From CAVIQK01 sp964613035 (GTDB lineage Bacteria; Bacillota; Clostridia; Christensenellales; DTU072): a stretch of 64,000 nucleotides of DNA. The position numbers and the translations under genes were made by a program. Where the stretch lies: assembly GCA_964613035.1 (NCBI GenBank), contig CAZTFQ010000003.1, positions 1 through 64,000 on the forward strand. Direction: 5' to 3'. The notes below the pieces were generated by a model. That model did not search any database and was not told the DNA's origin. It saw nothing but the letters and a program-made list of their open reading frames with translations. Shown piece after piece: positions 1 to 9,236 of this stretch (position 1 is the stretch's first letter; each line of letters starts with the position of its first letter).

Positions 1-1050
1 TCTCTTAACGGTACTACGTCTGCCGCGGACAAGGTCGCCGAATCTCTGGACGATAACGCCGCCGCCGAGCATATTGGAGAGTCTGGCGATCGATTCGCCG
101 TAGCCGTTGCTATCCTTAAAGGGCTCGGAGAAGTGCTTAGAGACGAGGAGCGCGAAGTTGGTATTATCGGTTTTCTTATCTTCTCCTTCGAAGCTATGAC
201 CGTTGACGGTGACGATGCCGTTGGTGTTTTCGTTGACGACGATACCGCGAGGGTTCATACAGAAGGTGCGGACGTTGTCCTCGAACTTCTCGGTACGGTA
301 GACGATTTTACTCTCATAGAGCTCGTCAGTGAGGTGCTCGAAGATCTTGGCGTTGAGTTCTACTCTGACGCCGATGTCGACTCTATTGGAGAGGGTATCG
401 ATGTCGAGGGACTTACAAACTTTTTCTATCCATTTACTACCGCTTCTGCCTACGGATACGATACATTTTTCCGAGTGATACTCTTCGCCGCCTGCGGTGA
501 TTATATAACCGCCGTCGTCGTGAGCGATGGTTGTAACGGGGGTATCGAAGTAGAAATCTACTCTATCTTTTAGATAAGCGTAGATATTTTCGAGAACTAT
601 ATAATTGATATCGGTGCCGAGGTGACGGACTTCCGCATTGAGGAGGTTGAGTTTATTTTCAAGGCAGATTTTTGAAAATCTGGTACCTGCGGTGGAGTAC
701 ATTTTGGTGCCCTCGCCGCCGTAGCGCATATTGATGCTGTCAACGTAGCGCATGAGCTCTGTGGCTTGCTTTTTTCCGATATGCTCGTGGAGGGAGCCGC
801 CGAAGTCGTTGGTGATGTTATATTTGCCGTCCGAGAATGCGCCGGCACCGCCGAAGCCCGACATAATGGAGCAAGTTTTGCACGAGACGCAAGTCTTGAT
901 TTTATTGCCGTCGATAGGGCATTTTCTTTTTGCGAGGGGATGACCCGACTCGAAGACCGCGATGCTTTTTTTACTGTAGGTGCTGAGTTCGTAGGCGGCG
1001 AAGATACCGCCGGGACCTGCGCCGATGATGATGACGTCGTAATTTTTCAT
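1..1050 (-). CDS. FAD-dependent dehydrogenase, COG2509-like (3' end outside window)
   Basis: Translating the minus strand from the ATG at 1050 gives MKNYDVIIIGAGPGGIFAAY, with a dinucleotide-binding GxGxxG at residues 8-13. The reading frame stays open for 350 codons to the window edge, so the C-terminus is missing. A cysteine cluster follows at about residues 44-61 (CPIDGNKIKTCVSCKTC), then GFGGAGAFSDGK. That arrangement is typical of the uncharacterised COG2509 flavoprotein family. Substrate and electron partner are unknown. The Cys cluster could hold a metal or Fe-S centre, which is inference. The gene lies 10 bases after the fhs stop codon and is probably co-transcribed with it. Confidence 0.8.
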   Translation of the reverse strand, partial: MKNYDVIIIGAGPGGIFAAYELSTYSKKSIAVFESGHPLAKRKCPIDGNKIKTCVSCKTCSIMSGFGGAGAFSDGKYNITNDFGGSLHEHIGKKQATELMRYVDSINMRYGGEGTKMYSTAGTRFSKICLENKLNLLNAEVRHLGTDINYIVLENIYAYLKDRVDFYFDTPVTTIAHDDGGYIITAGGEEYHSEKCIVSVGRSGSKWIEKVCKSLDIDTLSNRVDIGVRVELNAKIFEHLTDELYESKIVYRTEKFEDNVRTFCMNPRGIVVNENTNGIVTVNGHSFEGEDKKTDNTNFALLVSKHFSEPFKDSNGYGESIARLSNMLGGGVIVQRFGDLVRGRRSTVKR

Positions 1051-1060
1051 AAATATTCTC

Positions 1061-2728
1061 CTAAAATAATCCTATTATATTGCCGTCGGGGGTTACGTCG
1101 ACGTTTTCTGCGGCGGGGACCTTGGGGAGTCCCGGCATAGTCATAACCTCTCCCGTGAGGACTACGACGAAGCCTGCGCCTGCGGAGACTTTAGCCGATC
1201 TAACGGTGACCGTGAAGTCCGATGGTGCGCCGAGGAGCGCGGGGTCGTCCGAGAAGCTGTACTGCGTCTTGGCTATACAGACGGGAAGGTCGGAAAAGCC
1301 CAGCGAGGAAAGTTTTTCGAGTTCTTTTTCCGCCTTGGGGGTGAAATAGACGTCCTTGCCTCTATAGACCTTAGAGACTACCGCTTTTATTTTTTCTTTA
1401 AGCGGCATATGATCGGGATAAGCGAAGTTAAAGGCGGGACGAGGTTCTTCCTCAATCAAGCGGACGACCTCTTCGGCGAGATTCAATCCGCCCTTTCCTC
1501 CTTCTGCCCAGACTGTGGAGAGGACGGCGTTGACGCCTAAGTCTCTGCACTTGTCAACAATGAATTCTATCTCTCTATCCGTATCGGTCGGGAAGCGATT
1601 GACGGCAACTACGGTGCGAAGACCGTAGACGTTTTTCATATTATCGACGTGGCGGAGGAGATTGGGGATACCTCTCTCGAGTGCGTCGATATCCTCGCTA
1701 TCGAGCTCGGATTTTTTCTGACCGCCGTGCATTTTAAGGGCTCTGACGGTGGCTACCACTACTACCGCGTCGGGTACGAGGTCTGCCATACGGCATTTGA
1801 TATCCAAAAATTTTTCCGCGCCGAGATCCGCGCCGAAGCCTGCTTCGGTCACCGTATAATCGGAGAGGCGCATAGCCGTACGAGTAGCGATGACGGAGTT
1901 ACAGCCGTGGGCAATGTTTGCAAAAGGTCCGCCGTGGACGAACGCGGGGGTACCCTCTAAAGTTTGGACGAGGTTGGGTTTAATCGCGTCTTTTAGAAGT
2001 GCGGTCATTGCTCCGGCGGCTTTTAAGTCTCCGGCGGTGACGGGGCTACCGTCGTAGGTATAGCCTACAATTATTCTCGAGAGGCGCAATTTAAGGTCTG
2101 CTAGAGAGGACGCAAGACAAAACACTGCCATAATTTCCGAAGCGACGGTGATATCGAAGCCGTCTTCACGGGGGGTGCCGTTGATTTTTCCGCCGAGACC
2201 GTCGACGACGTTTCTAAGTTGGCGGTCGTTGATATCGACGCAACGGCGAATAGTTATGCTTCTAGGGTCTATGCCGAGAGCATTGCCCTGGTGGATATGG
2301 TTGTCTGTCATGGCGCACAGGAGATTGTTGGCGGCTCCTATGGCATGAAAGTCTCCCGTGAAGTGGAGATTGATGTCTTCCATAGGGATAACTTGCGCGT
2401 ATCCGCCGCCGGCGGCACCGCCTTTGACTCCGAATACGGGACCGAGGGACGGTTCTCTGAGTGCGACGGTTACGTTCTTACCCATACGGCGAAGAGCGTC
2501 CGCAAGACCTATAGTGGTGGTGGTTTTTCCTTCTCCTGCCGGCGTCGGGGTGATTGCCGTGACGAGAATGAGACGAGCGCGCAAAGGAGCGTCGATAGAC
2601 GTGTAATCGATTTTTGCCTTATAACGACCGTACTGTTCTACGGAATCTTCCGAGATATCGAGAGTACGAGCTATATCTAGGATATGTTGCGGGGTAACCG
2701 AACGGGCTATATCCAAATCGCTTTTCAC
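1061..2728 (-). CDS. fhs: Formate--tetrahydrofolate ligase
   Basis: It joins formate to tetrahydrofolate using ATP and gives 10-formyl-THF, the entry step of the methyl branch of one-carbon metabolism. The 555-residue length matches the family (about 557). The P-loop TPAGEGKTTTTIGL sits at residues 61-74. Family segments visible further on include VALREPSLGPVFGVKGGAAG and the C-terminal MPGLPKVPAAENVDV. The ATG at 2728 has a strong GGAGG-type site upstream. A promoter is visible at 2777-2805. The gene is followed closely by the FAD dehydrogenase. It may serve purine synthesis or acetogenic metabolism; no other Wood-Ljungdahl gene is in the window. Confidence 0.97.
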   Translation of the reverse strand: MKSDLDIARSVTPQHILDIARTLDISEDSVEQYGRYKAKIDYTSIDAPLRARLILVTAITPTPAGEGKTTTTIGLADALRRMGKNVTVALREPSLGPVFGVKGGAAGGGYAQVIPMEDINLHFTGDFHAIGAANNLLCAMTDNHIHQGNALGIDPRSITIRRCVDINDRQLRNVVDGLGGKINGTPREDGFDITVASEIMAVFCLASSLADLKLRLSRIIVGYTYDGSPVTAGDLKAAGAMTALLKDAIKPNLVQTLEGTPAFVHGGPFANIAHGCNSVIATRTAMRLSDYTVTEAGFGADLGAEKFLDIKCRMADLVPDAVVVVATVRALKMHGGQKKSELDSEDIDALERGIPNLLRHVDNMKNVYGLRTVVAVNRFPTDTDREIEFIVDKCRDLGVNAVLSTVWAEGGKGGLNLAEEVVRLIEEEPRPAFNFAYPDHMPLKEKIKAVVSKVYRGKDVYFTPKAEKELEKLSSLGFSDLPVCIAKTQYSFSDDPALLGAPSDFTVTVRSAKVSAGAGFVVVLTGEVMTMPGLPKVPAAENVDVTPDGNIIGLF

Positions 2729-2776
2729 TGTGACGCACCTCCTTAATCGGATCGGACATTAATCCGAACGACAAAT

Positions 2777-2805
2777 ATTATACTTAATCGGAAGTATTTT
2801 GTAAA
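2777..2805 (-). promoter_or_regulatory. Sigma-A-type promoter for fhs
   Basis: On the minus strand a TTTACA -35 box (2800-2805) and a perfect TATAAT -10 box (2777-2782) are separated by 17 bases. It lies about 50 bases upstream of the fhs start. Confidence 0.75.
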
Positions 2806-2823
2806 CTCTATCCGACAAAAAGC

Positions 2824-2860
2824 AAAAATCAATCATCGATAACGGATGATTGATTTTTTT
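2824..2860. terminator. Bidirectional hairpin terminator
   Basis: The arms AATCAATCAT and ATGATTGATT surround a 9-base loop. There is a T run on the plus side and an A run on the other, so it works in both directions. It should end the NYN-gene transcript before the fhs promoter. Confidence 0.75.
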
Positions 2861-2980
2861 ACACAAACCAATTCACACGAAAAGTGTGACTATAGATGCG
2901 GTCAGACCGCGACGCGACGTCGCCGAAAAGTTTTGAAATCCTCTAACGGCGAGACGCGATAATCCGAGAAAAACTCGTAA

Positions 2981-3559
2981 TTATTTATTCTTGTTGAGTA
3001 TCTTCCAGACTTCGTCCATATAGGAGCTGCTCTTGGGAGCGGCGGCTTCCTTCTGAGGCTCTGCCTGCTTGACGGGACGAGGACGGGAAACTTTGGCTTC
3101 TCTCTTGATGACGGGAGCGGAGTAACCTTCTCTCAGTGCGGATTCGGGGACTTTGATGAAGCCGCTGTAGGAAGAAGTATATTCGGACTCGTTGACGCCG
3201 ATTTCGTACACGGAGAGACCTCTGAGTTTTAAGTAACTGATGATGGGAAGAATATCTCCGTTGCCGACCATAAGAGCGACCGCGTCGAAGCCTTTGAAGA
3301 GGGCTATTTCGGTAGCGTCGATGATCTGACGGCTGTCGAGCTTATTACGTTTTTTGGAGCTGATCGGGGTGACCGCGCCGTAGCCTTTGGCTGCGATAAA
3401 CTCGTTGTAGTCGCGGTTACGTTTTGCGACGTAGCTATAGAACTTGACGTAAGTGACGTCGTATTCCTTTTCGATATCGGCGAGTACGCCCTTGAATCCC
3501 TCGCAAGAGACGGGAAGACTGGATAAGTCGGCAAGGATTGCCATTTTCGGTAATGCCAT
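2981..3559 (-). CDS. NYN-domain (PIN-like) protein
   Basis: The first 140 residues look like a NYN domain, a PIN-fold ribonuclease-like unit. Visible acidic positions are the Asp in AILADLSSLP (about 11), the Asp in KLDSRQIIDATEIA (about 75) and the Asp in MVGNGDILPI (about 101). The GNGD motif corresponds to the (S)GDxDF motif of the family. The last 45 residues are basic and Pro/Ala-rich and end in a short helix. A good GGAGG site precedes the ATG. It likely acts on RNA, but no substrate can be read from the sequence. The gene stands alone between a glycosylase gene and fhs. Confidence 0.75.
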   Translation of the reverse strand: MALPKMAILADLSSLPVSCEGFKGVLADIEKEYDVTYVKFYSYVAKRNRDYNEFIAAKGYGAVTPISSKKRNKLDSRQIIDATEIALFKGFDAVALMVGNGDILPIISYLKLRGLSVYEIGVNESEYTSSYSGFIKVPESALREGYSAPVIKREAKVSRPRPVKQAEPQKEAAAPKSSSYMDEVWKILNKNK

Positions 3560-3573
3560 TTTTAACCTCCAAA

Positions 3574-4404
3574 TTAAAAATTGTTTCTATAGTAATAAAA
3601 TAGATATTGTTGTGCGTAACCTGCGAGGTCGCCGAAGCGGTCTCTGAGGGCTCTAGCCATTTTTTCGGGAGACTTTTCTCCCCCTCCTATCAGGTCTCGG
3701 TAAATTTTCTCGCCCCAGGTATCTACGGGGAAGACGTCCATTCTCGAGTAACCGAAAAGGAGTATGCAATCGGCGACTTTAGGTCCGACGCCTTTTAAGG
3801 TCATCAGTCTGCGACGGGCTTCATCCGACGAGAGGGCTCTCAAATCGAGGTCGAATCCGTCTGCGACGCGTCTTGCGGTATCGACGATATATTCCGCTCT
3901 ATACCCTAGTCCCATATTTTTATAGAAAGTCTCGTCTTGCGACGCGAGCTTCTCGACCGAGGGGAAAGCGTAGTCGACGTCGGAGATTTTTTCTCCGAGA
4001 GCCGCGGACAGTCTTAAAATAATCGACTTAATACGGGGGATGTTGTTGTTCTGCGAAACGATGAAAGAAAACAACGTCTCGACGGGGTCCTGCTTAAGCA
4101 TTCTTATCCCCTTGCCGTATTCCAGCGCCTTAATCGTTTCGGCGTCTTTCATGATCCCTTTTATACGGTTATAGTCTACCGATAGGTCGAAATAATCCGC
4201 AAAGTAATCCGTATCGTCACAACACATTGTAACACAGTCAGGATTATCTTTCAAGATGCAAATCTTATTTTTTGAAATAATTTTGCAAGTTTTTTCGTCG
4301 AGGTACTCAAAACGAAACAATTGTCCCGATTCTACGACGTCCTTAATTAAAAATTGGGACTTATCGTACGCGACGATAGCCCCAATTTCTTTTTGAAAAA
4401 ACAC
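3574..4404 (-). CDS. 8-oxoguanine DNA glycosylase/AP lyase, OGG1 type
   Basis: It removes oxidised guanine from DNA and cuts the backbone. The C-terminal half holds the helix-hairpin-helix and GPD region: LKGVGPKVADC carries the catalytic Lys, and the following FPVDTW carries the catalytic Asp. The N-terminal 110 residues match the OGG N-terminal fold (ESGQLFRFE). The start is a GTG at 4404, only 2 bases after the rpmA stop, so the gene is probably translated from the ribosomal-protein mRNA. I cannot tell its exact subfamily (OGG1 versus clostridial Ogg). Confidence 0.88.
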   Translation of the reverse strand: MFFQKEIGAIVAYDKSQFLIKDVVESGQLFRFEYLDEKTCKIISKNKICILKDNPDCVTMCCDDTDYFADYFDLSVDYNRIKGIMKDAETIKALEYGKGIRMLKQDPVETLFSFIVSQNNNIPRIKSIILRLSAALGEKISDVDYAFPSVEKLASQDETFYKNMGLGYRAEYIVDTARRVADGFDLDLRALSSDEARRRLMTLKGVGPKVADCILLFGYSRMDVFPVDTWGEKIYRDLIGGGEKSPEKMARALRDRFGDLAGYAQQYLFYYYRNNF

Positions 4405-4406
4405 TG

Positions 4407-4688
4407 TTAGCCTTCTACGGGATAGACGCTGATCTGCTTCTTGCCGCGAACTTTGCTTTCGAACTTAACGACGCCGTCTACGAGAGCGAACAGGGTATCG
4501 TCCTTGCCCATGCCTACGTTGTTGCCGGCGTGGAACTTAGTCCCTCTCTGTCTGACAAGAATGTTGCCTGCCAGGACGAATTGTCCGTCGGATCTCTTCG
4601 TGCCGAGGCGCTGAGCATTACTGTCACGACCGTTCTTAGAGCTGCCGCCGCCCTTCTTGTGGGCGAATAATTGAAGTATAATTCTCAT
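4407..4688 (-). CDS. rpmA: Ribosomal protein L27 with cleavable N-terminus
   Basis: Large-subunit protein L27. The N-terminus MRIILQLFAHKKGGG matches the Firmicutes-type precursor, in which the leader ends at ...LQLFA and is cut before HKKG by the Prp protease. The gene for that protease lies directly upstream. The mature part (AHKKGGGSSKNGRDSNAQRL) reaches the peptidyl-transferase centre. Order is rplU-prp-rpmA, as in Bacillus. Confidence 0.97.
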   Translation of the reverse strand: MRIILQLFAHKKGGGSSKNGRDSNAQRLGTKRSDGQFVLAGNILVRQRGTKFHAGNNVGMGKDDTLFALVDGVVKFESKVRGKKQISVYPVEG

Positions 4689-4689
4689 T

Positions 4690-5016
4690 TTAATTCTCCT
4701 CTAATTTTACAAACTTGGGGAAACCCGAACCGAAGTCCTTGATTCCCGCGCACATCGTTGCGATGATGAGTCGGGCGTCTTCTGCCTGCCTGACGGAGAG
4801 ATTCTCCGGGAGGACGACCTTAAGATAGCCCTTGTCTTCGTCTATCGTCGTCTTGACTTTAAGTCCCATAACGTCCGTGAGCCCTAGAAGCGCCGTCTGC
4901 GACACGGAAGATATTCCCGCGCACACCAGATCGTTGCCTCTGGTACCTGCTCCCGCATGACCGCTGAGCTCGAAGTAATACGGCTGAGCCGAGAGTCTGA
5001 CGATAGCCTTAATCAT
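4690..5016 (-). CDS. prp: L27 maturation cysteine protease Prp (YsxB family)
   Basis: Prp removes the N-terminal extension of L27, which is needed before L27 can function. The catalytic His (GHAG, about residue 19-20) and Cys (DLVCAGISSV, about residue 32) of the family are present in the segment GHAGAGTRGNDLVCAG. The length of 108 residues is typical. It sits between rplU and rpmA, 1-3 bases from each, so all three are one operon. Confidence 0.93.
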   Translation of the reverse strand: MIKAIVRLSAQPYYFELSGHAGAGTRGNDLVCAGISSVSQTALLGLTDVMGLKVKTTIDEDKGYLKVVLPENLSVRQAEDARLIIATMCAGIKDFGSGFPKFVKLEEN

Positions 5017-5019
5017 AAA

Positions 5020-5325
5020 TTACGCACCGATTTTTGTGATCTTGACTTCCGTATAGGGCTGTCTGTGACCTTGTCTCTTACGGATATTCTTTTTGGCTTT
5101 ATACTTGAAGATATTGATCTTCTTGCCGCGTCCGTTATAAGTGACTTCCGCTTCCGCTACGGCATTGCATGCGCTGCCTGCGGTCACGTTACCGTTGTCG
5201 TCGACGAGCATAATGACGTCGAGCTTAACGATAGAGCCGACCTCTGCATTCAACTTCTCGACTTTTACGACGGAACCTTCGGAAACCTTATACTGCTTGC
5301 CACCGGTCAAAATAATTGCGTACAT
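5020..5325 (-). CDS. rplU: Ribosomal protein L21
   Basis: Large-subunit protein L21 (MYAIILTGGKQYKVSEGS; C-terminus RKRQGHRQPYTEVKITKI). The ATG at 5325 is chosen over an upstream in-frame start because AAGGAGG lies 8 or so bases before it and because the family begins with MYAII. Length is about 101 residues, as expected. It is the first gene of rplU-prp-rpmA and probably also drives the glycosylase gene. Confidence 0.97.
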   Translation of the reverse strand: MYAIILTGGKQYKVSEGSVVKVEKLNAEVGSIVKLDVIMLVDDNGNVTAGSACNAVAEAEVTYNGRGKKINIFKYKAKKNIRKRQGHRQPYTEVKITKIGA

Positions 5326-5473
5326 ACTAGACTTAACCTCCTTACAAGACTCGCTGCAACGGGTGGAAAAACTCACTTATATACCCTACGCATGCGGTGA
5401 TACTGTAATAAATTAACACAAAGCCGAATAAATGGCAAGCGTTTTTTCATAATTAATAGATAAAATGCGGTCT

Positions 5474-6832
5474 TTATGCGAACTTAATAACCGAAACCGC
5501 TCCGGACGCTCGGTCGATCCTAACGAAAGACTTACCTGCCTTACCCGACGCGGAGACCGATTTGGTCCCGGTCTTACGAGTCAGAGGATATTTAAGATAA
5601 AAATCATAATCCGTAGCCGCGGATACAGAAAAGCTGACTGCATTGCTACTCTCTCTGTATCCGAAGACCGTAACCGAAGAAGTGAATATCAGACGAGGTT
5701 CTTCTCCCATCGTAAGAATCGTACGGCCGTCTTTTAAGTTAAGCGAAAATTCCCTGCCGTCGATAACGACTCCGTCTAGGAGGACGTCGTCGGAAGACGT
5801 GCCTATGGCGAGTCCCTCTCCGAAGACGTTGACGTTAATGAGGTCTATGACCGAAAGGAGCGCCATCAAGGCGGCGTTGAGATTACGGACGTCTTTTGCG
5901 GTGGACTTCTGCCAATCGGGCATATAATACTCGGGGTACTTGGATTGTTTTTCTTCCGTCAAGAAGGCTTTTAGGCTCTTGGAAGCCAGTTCGGAAGCGT
6001 CGGCGGTCACGCCCATACGGAGTAGTCCCATATAGACGAGGTAATTAAACGCGGGGGAAATCATACCCGCGTACGACTCGAAACCGTCCGATTTGACTCC
6101 GTTGTAATCGTAAAAGCTACGATTGAAGAAATAATTGGATCTAGGAAGGGTCGGGACGCCGTTGACTGCGGAGAAGCGTTTTTCCGACTTAAGGGACAAG
6201 ATGACGTTTTCCAGTCTGGAGAAGTCGTAAGCGAGTCCCGCGAGAGGTGCGAGCATAGAGCCTATGCCGTACATCTTGGACCACTCGCCGCTACGCATAC
6301 GGTTCATATAGAGCCCCGTTTCTTCGTTATAAAGGGTGAGCTCGGCGCGGTTTTTCAGCTCCGTGTACATCTTTTTAAACTTCTCGCTCTTCTCGTAATC
6401 TTTAGTTCTTAAAATATCGGCGACGGTCTCAAGAGCAATCAGCTTGAAGACGGTGGCGTCGAGGGAATAAAAGTCGCCTTCTTCCAGTCTAAGAGGGCTA
6501 CCGGGTTGCCCGAAGGCTATTTCGCTTCTTTCGGGGTCGGTGGAGCGGATGAGGGCGGAGGTGCTTTTTTTGAAAATCGAAGAGAGTTTTTTCAAAGCGG
6601 GCTTGGTGTTCTGCCAGTCGCCCGTATAAAAATAATACGTACGCAGAGCCATTGCGCCCAAAACGGGGTCGTCGACCGCGTCGACGAGATATTGTTGAGC
6701 GAGGGACTTATTTCCGAGGACCGTGGACAAAATGACGATCGTCGCCGCGAAGCGATCCGCGTCGTCACGATTGACGGTAGCGTCCAAAAGCGATTCTATC
6801 GAGGTTATTACGCCTCCCAGTTTATCGGAAGT
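5474..6832 (-). CDS. Six-hairpin (alpha/alpha) glycosidase-like protein
   Basis: The protein is about 452 residues and has no signal peptide. Repeated helical pairs and motifs such as NEETGLYMNRM, SYAGMISPAFNYLVYMGL and YYMPDW resemble the six-hairpin glycosidase fold (GH63/trehalase/MGH1-like families). It begins with a TTG near 6835, with GGAGAA 8 bases upstream. I cannot assign catalytic acids with certainty. It follows the ROK kinase by about 14 bases, so the pair could release and phosphorylate a sugar in the cytoplasm. That pathway is inferred from context. The last 90 residues look like a beta-sandwich. Confidence 0.6.
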   Translation of the reverse strand, partial: TSDKLGGVITSIESLLDATVNRDDADRFAATIVILSTVLGNKSLAQQYLVDAVDDPVLGAMALRTYYFYTGDWQNTKPALKKLSSIFKKSTSALIRSTDPERSEIAFGQPGSPLRLEEGDFYSLDATVFKLIALETVADILRTKDYEKSEKFKKMYTELKNRAELTLYNEETGLYMNRMRSGEWSKMYGIGSMLAPLAGLAYDFSRLENVILSLKSEKRFSAVNGVPTLPRSNYFFNRSFYDYNGVKSDGFESYAGMISPAFNYLVYMGLLRMGVTADASELASKSLKAFLTEEKQSKYPEYYMPDWQKSTAKDVRNLNAALMALLSVIDLINVNVFGEGLAIGTSSDDVLLDGVVIDGREFSLNLKDGRTILTMGEEPRLIFTSSVTVFGYRESSNAVSFSVSAATDYDFYLKYPLTRKTGTKSVSASGKAGKSFVRIDRASGAVSVIKFA

Positions 6833-6849
6833 CAAGTAGAAAGTTCTCC

Positions 6850-7791
6850 TTAATGCCCTAGTCTTGCCGCGCCTATAATACCGGCATCGTTGCCGAGAGT
6901 GGCTTTCACCACGGCTACGGACGGATTGACGTCTCTGCCGTAGGCATTGGCATTGACGTAGTCTTCTATCATCGCCATGAAATAATCACCCTGATTGGAG
7001 ACGCCGCCTCCGATGATGACTTTCTCCGGACGGAAAATATTGACGAGATTGGCGGTGCCTTCTCCTATATACATAACGTAGTCGCCGACGACCTTTTCGG
7101 CGACGGGGCAACCGAGTTTTCTTGCTTCGAAGGGAGTACGACCGTCGATGCCGTGCTCGCGAGCGTAAGAAGCGAGAATCGAGGATGGATGATTGTCGAC
7201 GGCTTCAGCGGTCATACGCATAAGTGCGGTAGCCGAGGCGTATGCCTCGAAACATCCTCTTCTGCCGCAGGCGCACTTTTCGCCGCCTACTACTATTACG
7301 GTGTGGCCGGATTCTCCGCCGGCACCGCATCTACCGGAATAAATCTTAGAATCGATGATAATGCCCGTGCCTACTCCCGTACCGAGAGTTATCATAAGAG
7401 CATCGCGGGTTCCTCTGCCTGCGCCGTAGAGGACCTCGCCGAGAGCCGCTACGTCGGCGTCGTTACCGAGATACACGGGCGTGTGCCAATATGCGTAGAG
7501 GGCTTCTCTCAGATTAACGTTGCGAAAACCTATATTACAGGCATAAGTAACCACACCGTCTACGTTGTTGACGGTACCGGGGACGCCCAGACCGACGTAG
7601 GCGATATCTTTTTCCTCGAGTCCGGCAAGAGCCGTGACATCAAAAAGGAGCTTAGCGATATCTTTAATAAACTTATCCGTATTACCCACCGCATCGGTTT
7701 TTATAACAGATCTGGCTATTATGACGCCGTTGTCGTCGACGACGCCTGCTTTTACGCTCATTCCGCCTATATCTACGCCTATAGTATACAT
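6850..7791 (-). CDS. ROK-family sugar kinase (glucokinase-like)
   Basis: It phosphorylates a hexose with ATP. The phosphate-binding start MYTIGVDIGGMSVKAGVV, the catalytic-region NDADVAALGE and the ROK zinc site GGEKCACGRRGCFEAYAS are all present. The ATG at 7791 is preferred because GAGG lies about 7 bases upstream; a longer in-frame TTG start would overlap that site. At about 313 residues it has family length. The partner six-hairpin protein follows. Glucose is the likely substrate, but ROK specificity cannot be read reliably. Confidence 0.88.
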   Translation of the reverse strand: MYTIGVDIGGMSVKAGVVDDNGVIIARSVIKTDAVGNTDKFIKDIAKLLFDVTALAGLEEKDIAYVGLGVPGTVNNVDGVVTYACNIGFRNVNLREALYAYWHTPVYLGNDADVAALGEVLYGAGRGTRDALMITLGTGVGTGIIIDSKIYSGRCGAGGESGHTVIVVGGEKCACGRRGCFEAYASATALMRMTAEAVDNHPSSILASYAREHGIDGRTPFEARKLGCPVAEKVVGDYVMYIGEGTANLVNIFRPEKVIIGGGVSNQGDYFMAMIEDYVNANAYGRDVNPSVAVVKATLGNDAGIIGAARLGH

Positions 7792-7892
7792 ATGCAACCT
7801 CAAAAAACGTTATTAAGGACCGGAAAAGTCCTCCTACGGACTAATTATAACAATAAATCTTAATAAAGGCAATACAAAATGAAAATAAGGTA

Positions 7893-7921
7893 TTGAAATC
7901 GGTCTAAAATAATGTTATAAT
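7893..7921 (+). promoter_or_regulatory. Promoter for HU gene
   Basis: TTGAAA (7893-7898) and TATAAT (7916-7921) are separated by exactly 17 bases. It lies about 54 bases upstream of the HU start. Confidence 0.8.
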
Positions 7922-7974
7922 GTAAACAATCTTAAGCGTAAAAATACGCAAATCAAACATAAGGAGATCATTGA

Positions 7975-8244
7975 ATGAACAAATCTGAATTCATCCAAGC
8001 ATTGGCTAACAAAGTCGACGCTCCCAAGAACCAAGTATCTAAATGCTACGAAGCATTCATCGAGACACTGTCGGAAGCTCTCAACGAAGAGGGCAAGGTT
8101 GATTTCCCCGGCTTCGGAAAATTCGAAGTCAAAGAAGTCCCCGAGAGAGACGGTATCAATCCCGCTACCGGCGAGAAAATCAAAATCGCCGCTTGCAAGA
8201 AGGTTTCTTTCAAAGCTCACAAGGCACTTAAAGACAACCTCTAA
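7975..8244 (+). CDS. hup: HU-family DNA-binding protein
   Basis: It is a small nucleoid protein that bends DNA as a dimer. MNKSEFIQALANKVDAPKNQ and the arm region GFGKFEVKEVPERDGINPATGEKI match HU, and the 89-residue length is typical. AAGGAGATC precedes the ATG. It is monocistronic, with its own promoter and a strong terminator. Confidence 0.96.
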   Translation: MNKSEFIQALANKVDAPKNQVSKCYEAFIETLSEALNEEGKVDFPGFGKFEVKEVPERDGINPATGEKIKIAACKKVSFKAHKALKDNL

Positions 8245-8258
8245 GAAGCAAAATCTAC

Positions 8259-8292
8259 AAAAAAGAGCATATCGCCGATATGCTCTTTTTTT
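8259..8292 (+). terminator. Terminator after HU gene
   Basis: A 13-bp stem (AAAAGAGCATATC / GATATGCTCTTTT) with a 3-base loop is followed by a T run. The flanking A run means it can also end minus-strand transcription of the Fic gene. Confidence 0.9.
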
Positions 8293-8315
8293 GTTACTCG
8301 ATAATCGAATGACTA

Positions 8316-9206
8316 TTAATACTCGATATTAAAATAGTCCAGCCAAGATTTATAATTATCCTGACACGACAGGCAAGTGTCTATCAAGTAGCCCTTTTCT
8401 CTTCTCCATTCTTTAAGTCCTCTGTAGTAGAACATTTTATGAGCTTCGTCTATTATAAACGGAACGATATCGTTCGCCAAACATTCCTTAAACATTATGA
8501 GTCTGCCGACGCGACCGTTGCCGTCCTGAAAAGGATGAACTGCTTCAAACGCTTCATGAAATTCTAAAATCATCTCAAAAGTCTTACGTTCCGCTTGATT
8601 ATAAGACAAAAGAAGGCTTTTTATCGCTTGTTTCACTTCCTCTGGGGGGCAGGTTGCTTCTCCGCCGACCTCATTGGGATATTTTTTGTAATCGCCGACG
8701 TTGAACCACTCCTTCCTACTATCGCTCGTCCCGTTCTTAAGGATGAAGTGCAAATGCTTAATCATAGATTCAGATAAAGGCTTAAGGGCATTGTCGATTA
8801 TATAATCGACACACCTGAAGTGATTGGAGGTCTCGACGACGTCGTCGACGTTGAGAGGAGTATCTTCCGCTCCTATCGTATTGGTCTCGAAGATATACCT
8901 TGTCTGGTCGTGCGTCAAGGTACTGCCCTCGATATGATTGGAATTATACGTGAGCTCTATTTGTGTTTTATGATAAATGCCTCCGCTGAGACGGACGGCT
9001 TTTTCTTCTTTCAAAATATTTAATAAAATATTGTCGCTAAACGGCTTAACGGAAACTCTTAAAGGCTTAAGAGCATCGGCAGGGATGCCCCAGGTCTTAC
9101 CGCATAAAAACGCACCGGGGATTCTGCCCGTAGCACAATAATTCCTAACCATTCTATCGGATACGCCCCACTTCTTAGCAATCTCCGCAACCGATAAATA
9201 TTCCAT
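8316..9206 (-). CDS. Fic-domain protein with N-terminal helix-turn-helix
   Basis: Fic proteins usually transfer AMP to a target protein. The catalytic loop HPFQDGNGRVGR is intact (HxFx[DE]GNGRxxR). The segment SNHIEG fits the autoinhibitory motif [ST]xxxE[GN] upstream of the Fic core, so activity is probably self-restrained. The first 40 residues (YLSVAEIAKKWGVSDRMVRN) form a MerR-like helix-turn-helix, so the protein may bind DNA. The ATG at 9206 is favoured by GAGGG upstream. Its promoter carries a palindromic operator inside the spacer. Autoregulation is inferred. The target protein is unknown, and no antitoxin-type partner is adjacent. Confidence 0.9.
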   Translation of the reverse strand: MEYLSVAEIAKKWGVSDRMVRNYCATGRIPGAFLCGKTWGIPADALKPLRVSVKPFSDNILLNILKEEKAVRLSGGIYHKTQIELTYNSNHIEGSTLTHDQTRYIFETNTIGAEDTPLNVDDVVETSNHFRCVDYIIDNALKPLSESMIKHLHFILKNGTSDSRKEWFNVGDYKKYPNEVGGEATCPPEEVKQAIKSLLLSYNQAERKTFEMILEFHEAFEAVHPFQDGNGRVGRLIMFKECLANDIVPFIIDEAHKMFYYRGLKEWRREKGYLIDTCLSCQDNYKSWLDYFNIEY

Positions 9207-9236
9207 ATACACCCTCAAAAACAATTATATATCAAT